The translations under genes and the position numbers were made by a program. A stretch of 8,578 nucleotides of DNA from Yimella sp. (GTDB taxonomy: Bacteria; Actinomycetota; Actinomycetes; Actinomycetales; Dermatophilaceae). Location: NCBI GenBank assembly GCA_030150425.1, contig JASLFY010000111.1, positions 1 to 8,578 on the forward strand, read 5' to 3'. A model generated the notes under the pieces. The model had not been told where the DNA came from and ran no database searches. It saw only the letters and a list, made by a program, of their open reading frames with translations. This document shows, one piece after another, positions 1 to 5,022 of the stretch. Within the stretch, counting starts at the first letter, position 1. Each line of letters begins with the position of its first letter.

Positions 1-2118
1 GAACGCGCCGGTCAGGACCAGGCGGTCGACCTGCGGGGCGGCGACCAGCGCGCGGCCGACCTCGTTCTCCGGGACGTGGACCAGGGTCAGCACCTCGCGC
101 GGCACACCGGCCGCCCAGAGCGCGTCGACCAGCACCGAACCGCAGCGCGCGGCCTGCGGCGCCGGCTTGATGACGACCGCCGAACCGGCGGCCAGCGCGG
201 CGGCGACGCCACCGGTCGGGATGGCGACCGGGAAGTTCCACGGCGGGACGACCAGGGTCAGCGCGACCGGCTTCGCGGTGGCGCCGTCGACCTGCTCGAG
301 CCCCTCGGCCAGGTCGGCGTAGTAGTTCAGGAAGTCGATCGCCTCGGAGACCTCCGGGTCACTCTGGTCGAGCGTCTTGCCGCACTCCGAACCGGCCACC
401 TCGAGGAACTGCGCTCGGCGGCGCTCGAACTCGACGGCGGCGGCGCGCAGGACGGCGGCCCGCTCGCTCGCCGGGCGGGCACCCCATGCGGCGCCGGCGG
501 CGGCCGCCTGCTCGACGGTGGCCTCGACCTCGGCGACGTCGGTCAGGGTGTGCTCGGCCACCAGGTCGTCCCCGAGCGTGCTGCCCGCGATGCGGTCGAT
601 GATCTCGGCGCCCCACGCGCGGTTTCCGGGCAGGGAGGGGTCGGTGTCCGGGGTGTTCTCGAACGCGGTCAGCGGTTGCTGGTCGACCGGCTGACGACGG
701 TCCTGGACGCGGTGCGTCGCCGGCACGGAGCCGTCGACCGCGGCGAGCGACGCACGGAACCTGTCACGCTCACGCTGGTACAGATCGCTGTCCTGGTGGA
801 TGTCGAACACCGCGGACATGAAGTTGTCCTGGCTCGCGCCCTCCTCCAGCCGGCGCACCAAGTAGGAGATGGCCACGTCGAAGTCCTCCGGGTGGACGAC
901 CGGGACGTACAGCAGCAGGTCGCCGACCGTCTCGCGTACGGCCTCGGCCTGGCCCTCGGCCATGCCGAGCAGCATCTCGAACTCGACCCGGTCGCGGACC
1001 CCGCGCTTGCCGGCGAGGATCCAGGCGTACGCGACGTCGAACAGGTTGTGGCCGGCGACCCCCAGGCGCACGTTCGCGGCGTGCTGCGGCTGCAGCGCGT
1101 AGTTCAACACGTTCTTGTACGACGTGTCGGACTCCTGCTTGCTGCCCCAGGTGGCCAGCGGCCAGCCGTACAGGGAGGCCTGCACCCGTTCCATCGGCAG
1201 GTTCGCACCCTTGACCAGGCGGACCTTGATCGGCGCGCCACCGCGGGCGCGGCGGGCGGCGGACCACTCCTGCAGCTTCACCATCGCGGACATCGCGTCC
1301 GGCAGGTAGGCCTGCAGCACGATGCCGGCCTCGAGGTCGAGCAGCTCGGGGCGGTCCAGGATCTGCTGGAAGACCTCGATGGTGATGTCGAGGTCGTGGT
1401 ACTCCTCCATGTCCAGGTTGATGAACTTGCGCCGCCCGGCGGCGGTCTCGGTGGCGGCGTACCGGTACATCGGCAGCAGTCGCTCGACGACGTCCTCGAC
1501 CGCGTGGTCGTACGCCCACGGCGAGTGCGGTGCGACCGGCGAGGAGACCTTGATGGAGACGTAGTCGACGTCCGGGCGCTCCAGCAGGCGGCGGGTGCCC
1601 TCCAGCCGGCGGTTCGCCTCGGCCTCACCGAGCACCGCCTCACCGAGCAGGTTGATGTTGAGCTTCACGCCGCGCGACTTGATCCGCTCGATGGCGGCGC
1701 CGAGCTTCGCGTCCGAGGCGTCGATCAGCAGGTGGCCGACCATCTGGCGCAGCGCCTTGCGGGCCACCGGGATGACCACACCGGGGGCGACCGAGGAGGT
1801 GCGCGCGCCGGTCTTCAGTGCACCGCGCAGGTGCCACGGGAGGAACCCGGGCGCGCTCGCCGACAACTCGCGCAGGGCGGCGGCCGCCACCTGGGTGTCC
1901 TCCGGGCGGATGACCCGGTCGACGAAGCCGACGGTGAACTCCAGACCGTTCGGGTCCTTCAGGACCTCGGCCAGTCGCTTCGCGGAGGAGTGCACCGGCT
2001 TGGCCGCGGCGGCGGTCAGCCACGCCTGGACCTGGGCCTCCACCTCGGGCAGGCAGGTCTCGTCAAGGATCGGCGACGGGGTCGGCTGGTCGGACCCGGC
2101 GGTGGAATGCATGCTCAT
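1..2118 (-). CDS. putA: PutA, bifunctional proline dehydrogenase / P5C dehydrogenase (partial, C-terminus beyond left edge)
   Basis: PutA oxidises proline to P5C (FAD enzyme) and then glutamate semialdehyde to glutamate (NAD enzyme). The reverse strand is open for 706 codons in one frame from the ATG at 2118 to base 1, so the C-terminal part is missing. Proline dehydrogenase part, about residues 80-450: the barrel motif RLVKGAN at 300-306 and the tandem Arg422-Arg423 in LVRRLEEGAS, equivalent to the arginines that bind the proline carboxylate in E. coli PutA. P5C dehydrogenase part, from about 485: PWNFP at 626-630, Lys651 in IKPAPQA, and the start of the NAD motif (LTGAF) at the edge. Its catalytic Cys and Glu lie outside. 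There is no N-terminal ribbon-helix-helix domain, so it is unlikely to repress its own gene as enterobacterial PutA does; the divergent LysR gene is the obvious regulator. GGAGG at 2129-2133 lies 10 nt before the start; Met at 2112 is an alternative. Family assignment is firm. Confidence 0.96.
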   Translation of the reverse strand, partial: MSMHSTAGSDQPTPSPILDETCLPEVEAQVQAWLTAAAAKPVHSSAKRLAEVLKDPNGLEFTVGFVDRVIRPEDTQVAAAALRELSASAPGFLPWHLRGALKTGARTSSVAPGVVIPVARKALRQMVGHLLIDASDAKLGAAIERIKSRGVKLNINLLGEAVLGEAEANRRLEGTRRLLERPDVDYVSIKVSSPVAPHSPWAYDHAVEDVVERLLPMYRYAATETAAGRRKFINLDMEEYHDLDITIEVFQQILDRPELLDLEAGIVLQAYLPDAMSAMVKLQEWSAARRARGGAPIKVRLVKGANLPMERVQASLYGWPLATWGSKQESDTSYKNVLNYALQPQHAANVRLGVAGHNLFDVAYAWILAGKRGVRDRVEFEMLLGMAEGQAEAVRETVGDLLLYVPVVHPEDFDVAISYLVRRLEEGASQDNFMSAVFDIHQDSDLYQRERDRFRASLAAVDGSVPATHRVQDRRQPVDQQPLTAFENTPDTDPSLPGNRAWGAEIIDRIAGSTLGDDLVAEHTLTDVAEVEATVEQAAAAGAAWGARPASERAAVLRAAAVEFERRRAQFLEVAGSECGKTLDQSDPEVSEAIDFLNYYADLAEGLEQVDGATAKPVALTLVVPPWNFPVAIPTGGVAAALAAGSAVVIKPAPQAARCGSVLVDALWAAGVPREVLTLVHVPENEVGRALVAAPQVDRLVLTGAF

Positions 2119-2128
2119 GACTGAGCAT

Positions 2129-2133
2129 CCTCC
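2129..2133 (-). promoter_or_regulatory. putA ribosome binding site
   Basis: Read on the minus strand this is GGAGG, 10 nt before the ATG at 2118 and 16 nt before the in-frame ATG at 2112. The spacing is slightly long for 2118 but clearly favours it over 2112. Confidence 0.6.
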
Positions 2134-2144
2134 GCCTGCCGACG

Positions 2145-2161
2145 CATCACGTAAAGTGATG
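2145..2161. promoter_or_regulatory. Palindromic LysR-type operator candidate between putA and lysR
   Basis: CATCAC-GTAAA-GTGATG is a perfect inverted repeat with 6-bp arms and a 5-bp spacer. It contains T2147-N11-A2159 within ATC-N9-GAT, the classical shape of a LysR-family recognition site. It lies 27 bp from the putA start and 49 bp from the lysR start, where such a regulator would control the divergent gene and itself. A weaker repeat, CGAC-GATT-GTCG, lies at 2167-2178. The palindrome is seen directly; the binding is inferred. Confidence 0.6.
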
Positions 2162-2179
2162 TTTTCCGACGATTGTCGT
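2150..2179 (-). promoter_or_regulatory. Possible putA promoter
   Basis: On the minus strand, ACGACA (2174-2179) and TTTACG (2150-2155) are separated by 18 bp and could act as -35 and -10 elements. This would give a leader of roughly 25 nt. The -10 would sit inside the palindrome at 2145-2161, so a bound LysR regulator could occlude it. The match to consensus is modest and the call is tentative. Confidence 0.3.
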
Positions 2180-2198
2180 TCACCTTATCTGATGAATT

Positions 2199-2204
2199 GG
2201 GAGG
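2199..2204 (+). promoter_or_regulatory. lysR ribosome binding site, decides the start
   Basis: GGGAGG lies 5 nt before the ATG at 2210 and selects it over the in-frame ATG at 2192, which has no purine-rich sequence at a usable distance. Confidence 0.65.
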
Positions 2205-2209
2205 CTCGC

Positions 2210-3121
2210 ATGCTCGATCTGCGCCGCCTGCGGCTGCTGCGCGAGTTGGCCATCCACGGCACCCTCGCCGAGGTCGCGAACGTCCTGCACCAGAGCCCCT
2301 CGTCGGTCTCCCAACAACTCGGTCGCCTCGAGCGCGAGGCCGGCGTTCCGCTGCTGCGTCGCACCGGGCGCCGGGTGGCGCTGACCCCGGCCGCGGAGCT
2401 GCTGGTCGACTACGCCGACCGGATCCTCGACCTGCTCGAGGAGGCGGAAGCCGCCGTCGCCGGCCTCAGCGACGAGACGTCCGGCACGGTCCACATCGCC
2501 GCGTTCCAGTCGGCCGCCCTGGCATTCATGCCGCAACTGCTCACCCGGTTGGCGACCGATCACCCGCGTCTGAAGGTGACCATGTCGCAGCGCGTGCCCG
2601 AGGAGGCACTTCTCGAGGCCCGGTCCAGCGAGTTCGACCTGGTGATCACCCAGCAGTACCCGCACCATCCCGCGCGCCGTCACCCCGAGCTCGACCGCGA
2701 GCCGCTGACCACCGACCTGCTCCGACTGGCCGTACCGCCGGCCGGCGACCGCTGGGACACGATCCACTCCCTCGCCGACGCCGCCACCGTTGCGTGGGTG
2801 ATGGAGCCACCCGGGTCGGCCTCCCGCCAGTGGCTCGAACACCTGTGTCGGACAGCGGGATTCGAGCCCGACGTACGGTTCGAGACGGACGACCTGGAAG
2901 CACACATCGCGCTCGCCGAGGCCGGCAACGCCGTCGTCGTGCTGCCCGACCTGATGAGCGTCCGACGCCGTCCCCGGGTGCGCTGGGTCGATCTCCCGGG
3001 CGCGCCGCGACGCGAGGTGTTCACCTCCACCCGCGCCACCATTGCCGGTGCGCCGCAGATCGTCGCCTGCCGCCGGGCGCTGGCCGAACTGGTCCCGCCG
3101 CGGCTCACCCTGGACGACTGA
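2210..3121 (+). CDS. LysR-family transcriptional regulator, probable regulator of putA
   Basis: A 303-residue protein, the normal length for the family. The N-terminal winged helix-turn-helix covers about residues 1-62, with the recognition region near 18-40 (SPSSVSQQLGRLEREAG) followed by the typical LLRRTGRRVALTPAAELL. A linker helix runs to about 88, and the effector-binding domain (about 90-303) opens with the usual strand GTVHIAAF and contains the FDLVIT strand near 142-147. It is transcribed divergently from putA across 91 bp holding a T-N11-A palindrome, the standard arrangement in which a LysR protein controls its neighbour and itself. Proline or P5C is the natural guess for the co-inducer, but nothing in the sequence shows the ligand. 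PutA here has no DNA-binding domain, which strengthens the link. The next gene begins 30 bp after the stop and may be co-transcribed. Confidence 0.92.
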   Translation: MLDLRRLRLLRELAIHGTLAEVANVLHQSPSSVSQQLGRLEREAGVPLLRRTGRRVALTPAAELLVDYADRILDLLEEAEAAVAGLSDETSGTVHIAAFQSAALAFMPQLLTRLATDHPRLKVTMSQRVPEEALLEARSSEFDLVITQQYPHHPARRHPELDREPLTTDLLRLAVPPAGDRWDTIHSLADAATVAWVMEPPGSASRQWLEHLCRTAGFEPDVRFETDDLEAHIALAEAGNAVVVLPDLMSVRRRPRVRWVDLPGAPRREVFTSTRATIAGAPQIVACRRALAELVPPRLTLDD

Positions 3122-3151
3122 TCTCCGCCCCGATGGTGGTTGGATCGACCC

Positions 3152-4117
3152 ATGAACCGTCGGGCCCACCAGCAGGCGGTGAAGGCGTACGCCGCGCACT
3201 ACGCCGACACCGAGGCCGCCACCGCGCAGTACCTCGCGCTGGTCACCTCGATCATCGACGACGCCGGCATCAACTACCTCTCGATCACCGGCCGCGCCAA
3301 GACCCCCGCGTCGTTCGCCGGCAAGGTCGCCCGCCGCGGCAACGAGATCACCGACCCGCTCACCCAGATCACCGACCAGGTCGGCGTACGCGTCATCACC
3401 TACGTGCAGCGCGACGTGCAGGCGGTCGCGGCGTTGCTGTTCGAGCAGTTCGCCGTGCTGGAGGACCGCGACCTCGGCCGCGAGGCCGCCGGTGAGGGTC
3501 GTTTCGGCTACGCCAGCCGACACCTGCTGGTCTCCCGGGACAAGGACGCGACCGTGTACGACCCCGCCCGGTGCGCCTCGATCCAGCTGCGCACCGTGCT
3601 GCAGCACGCCTGGGCCGAGTTCGAGCACGACGCCCGCTACAAGGGCGACGTCCCGGCCGAACACGCCGCCGACCTGGACCGCCGCTTCACCCTCGCCGCC
3701 GGCCTGATCGAACTCACCGACCGCGAGTTCTCCACCATCCGCGACCGACTGCAGTCCGGGTTGGGAGAGCGGGCCGAGGTGACCAGTGACGAGGCGGCGA
3801 TCAGCGCCCGTGATCTGGCGACCTTCCTGGCCGGGCGCTACTCGGGGTCGGGCTTCTCCCGCACCGAGCACTACGCCCTGTCGGCGCAGCTGCTCGCCGA
3901 ACTCGAGGTCGCCTCGATCGAGGACCTCGCCGACCTGCTCAACCAGGTCGACACCGAGGCGATCATGCGCGCGATGGGCTACCGCTACCCGCCCGGCGCC
4001 GCGCGCCGTCTCGACGACGACCTGCTCGCGCTCTTCCGGGAGCGATACGTCGACCTCCCCGGCAACGCCGACCGACAGGCCGCGCTGCGCGGGCGGCTGC
4101 AGCGCCTCCCCCGCTGA
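3152..4117 (+). CDS. RelA/SpoT synthetase-domain protein (small alarmone synthetase-like)
   Basis: A 321-residue protein without the HD hydrolase, TGS or ACT domains of long Rel enzymes. The nucleotidyltransferase fold occupies about residues 30-165: GRAKTPASFAGK at 47-58 (the R-x-K ... K nucleotide-binding motif), Asp75 in DQVGVRV (metal ligand position), GYASRH at 119-124, and IQLRT at 144-148 followed by QHAWAEFEHDARYK. Family members transfer pyrophosphate from ATP to GDP or GTP to make (p)ppGpp; some toxic relatives modify adenine nucleotides or tRNA. The Glu expected in the E-x-Q-x-R-T motif is Ser143, so activity is uncertain. Residues about 205-321 form a helical, acidic C-terminal region whose role I cannot name. 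The ATG at 3152 is preferred to the TTG at 3140; neither has a strong ribosome binding site. It lies 30 bp after lysR, so shared transcription is plausible. It is not followed by a recognisable antitoxin in the same direction. Confidence 0.88.
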   Translation: MNRRAHQQAVKAYAAHYADTEAATAQYLALVTSIIDDAGINYLSITGRAKTPASFAGKVARRGNEITDPLTQITDQVGVRVITYVQRDVQAVAALLFEQFAVLEDRDLGREAAGEGRFGYASRHLLVSRDKDATVYDPARCASIQLRTVLQHAWAEFEHDARYKGDVPAEHAADLDRRFTLAAGLIELTDREFSTIRDRLQSGLGERAEVTSDEAAISARDLATFLAGRYSGSGFSRTEHYALSAQLLAELEVASIEDLADLLNQVDTEAIMRAMGYRYPPGAARRLDDDLLALFRERYVDLPGNADRQAALRGRLQRLPR

Positions 4118-4126
4118 CGCCCTCCC

Positions 4127-4155
4127 GATCGGTCGACGGTCAGCGACCGGCGATC
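4127..4155. terminator. Hairpin between converging genes, possible bidirectional terminator
   Basis: GATCGGTCG (4127-4135) can pair with CGAC (4144-4147) and CGATC (4151-4155), leaving a 3-nt bulge and an 8-nt loop. An alternative uninterrupted stem pairs CGGTCG (4130-4135) with CGACCG (4144-4149). It lies just after the stop at 4117 and includes the stop of the opposite gene. There is no T-run on either side, which is common for high-GC actinobacteria but keeps the call tentative. Confidence 0.4.
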
Positions 4156-4438
4156 AGTTCGCGGTCTCCCGCATCCGGATGAAGCCGCCCTGCAGGATCG
4201 GCATGCCGGAGTCGTCGGGGTCGTCCTCGACGTGCAGGTGGATCTCCGCGCCGTCGTACGCCCGGATGAGGTGTGGGGTGCTGCGGTAATGACCCAGCAG
4301 CAGCGAGACGACGTGTTTCCCGACCGGGACCTCGAACACGTTGTCGTCCTCCGACAACACACCGAGGCGCTGGTCCCCCAACAGCACGACGCGATCGGGC
4401 GACGCGAACTCGCGATGAATGTGAAGGGTGGCAGGCAT
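4154..4438 (-). CDS. Hypothetical 94-residue beta-rich protein, divergent from the MarR gene
   Basis: I do not recognise a characterised family. The ATG at 4438 is chosen because GGAAGGAG sits 9 nt upstream; an in-frame ATG at 4531 would add 31 residues lacking that signal. The protein has no signal peptide or membrane segment and is probably cytosolic. Its pattern of alternating hydrophobic residues with a DRVVLLGDQRLGVL strand pair, then VPVGKHVVSLLLG and IHLHVEDDP, suggests a small beta-sandwich, faintly like PEGA or carrier-type surface domains in which 'VPVGKH' is the turn. That resemblance is my inference from the pattern only. Residues 65-76 are acidic and include two His. The gene runs opposite the MarR/ClC operon across 107 bp, so the MarR protein may control it; the other end converges on the RelA/SpoT gene over 36 bp. 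Confidence 0.72.
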   Translation of the reverse strand: MPATLHIHREFASPDRVVLLGDQRLGVLSEDDNVFEVPVGKHVVSLLLGHYRSTPHLIRAYDGAEIHLHVEDDPDDSGMPILQGGFIRMRETAN

Positions 4439-4447
4439 GTCACCGAA

Positions 4448-4455
4448 CTCCTTCC
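4448..4455 (-). promoter_or_regulatory. Strong ribosome binding site of the 94-residue protein gene
   Basis: Read on the minus strand this is GGAAGGAG, 9 nt before the ATG at 4438. It is the best ribosome binding site in the window and fixes that start. Confidence 0.75.
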
Positions 4456-4528
4456 GTGCTGGTCGAGCTGGCTGCGGGATCCCGCCCTCCCACGGTACGC
4501 CGCGGACGGGCCTCGTGGAATATTGACT

Positions 4529-4553
4529 CATGCAATAATTGCAAAATGCATGA
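4529..4553. promoter_or_regulatory. Nested palindromes over the MarR start codon, candidate MarR operator
   Basis: Two perfect inverted repeats overlap. The inner one is TGCAAT-A-ATTGCA at 4531-4543. The outer one pairs TCATGCA (4528-4534) with TGCATGA (4547-4553) around a 12-bp spacer. The region is strikingly AT-rich against its surroundings and covers the ATG at 4546. MarR proteins bind as dimers to AT-rich palindromes of about 16-20 bp near their own promoters, so autoregulation is likely. AATAAT at 4534-4539 could be a -10 element 6 nt before the ATG, consistent with a leaderless transcript. Confidence 0.55.
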
Positions 4554-5022
4554 TATTTGGTCCGAGGCGGACCCGCGGCTGGCTGCGCTGCAGCGACTCA
4601 CCCGTACGTTCGTCAACCTCGCCACCGTCAGCGCCGAGGCGCAGGGATCGGTCAGCCTCCCGCAACTGCGGCTGCTCCTGACCGTGGCCGGGAACCCGGG
4701 AGCCAGCGGCGCGGAGCTCGGCCACGAACTCGGGATCACCGCGTCGGCGGTCTCCCGCATGGCGGACCGACTGGTCGAGACCGGCCACCTGCGCCGCGAA
4801 CCATCCCCGACCAGTCGACGGGTCGTCCTTCTGGCTCTGACCGCGCGCGGCGACGAGTGCGTACGCGCGGTGCTGCGCCACCGGGCCGCGATCTTCGAGC
4901 GGGCGCTGGCGACCCTCGACGACGACACGGCCGCGCAGGTGCTGCACAGCGCCGAACTGTTGGTCCCCGTACTGACGGCCGCCATGTCGGCGGCCACGAC
5001 GACCGGGGCCGAGACGGCATGA
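4546..5022 (+). CDS. MarR-family transcriptional regulator
   Basis: A 158-residue protein of typical MarR length. Residues 10-35 form the N-terminal dimer helix. The winged helix-turn-helix spans about 53-100: helix GAELGHELG, recognition helix TASAVSRMADRLVETG, then a wing from HLRREPSPTSRR to VVLLALTARG, which is the classical MarR pattern. C-terminal helices (about 103-150) complete the dimer. There is no obvious redox cysteine pair, only Cys105. The ATG at 4546 is the only reasonable start in this frame; it has no Shine-Dalgarno sequence, so translation may be leaderless. The stop overlaps the ClC start as ATGA, so both are translated from one transcript and the regulator probably controls the transporter. 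Palindromes overlap its start. The small-molecule signal is unknown. Confidence 0.92.
   Translation: MHDIWSEADPRLAALQRLTRTFVNLATVSAEAQGSVSLPQLRLLLTVAGNPGASGAELGHELGITASAVSRMADRLVETGHLRREPSPTSRRVVLLALTARGDECVRAVLRHRAAIFERALATLDDDTAAQVLHSAELLVPVLTAAMSAATTTGAETA

Noticed and set aside
76..2124. 682-codon open frame on the plus strand
   Set aside because: It is antisense to putA, whose protein matches both catalytic domains throughout. The plus-strand product is a low-complexity Arg/Gly/Asp-rich sequence, the usual shadow in high-GC DNA.
3140..3151. Upstream TTG start for the RelA/SpoT-domain gene
   Set aside because: It adds only four residues and has no better ribosome binding site; the ATG at 3152 is preferred, although TTG cannot be excluded.
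2180..3871. 563-codon open frame on the minus strand
   Set aside because: It lies antisense to the LysR and RelA/SpoT genes and shows no recognisable domain; both plus-strand genes carry clear motifs.
3152..4438. RelA/SpoT gene plus the small neighbour as a toxin-antitoxin pair
   Set aside because: The two genes converge rather than share an operon, have separate signals, and the small protein shows no antitoxin features. Ser143 alone does not make this a toxSAS.
4439..4531. Upstream ATG start (4531) for the small minus-strand protein
   Set aside because: It would place coding sequence across the strong GGAAGGAG at 4448-4455 and into the palindromic island; the ATG at 4438 sits correctly behind that site.
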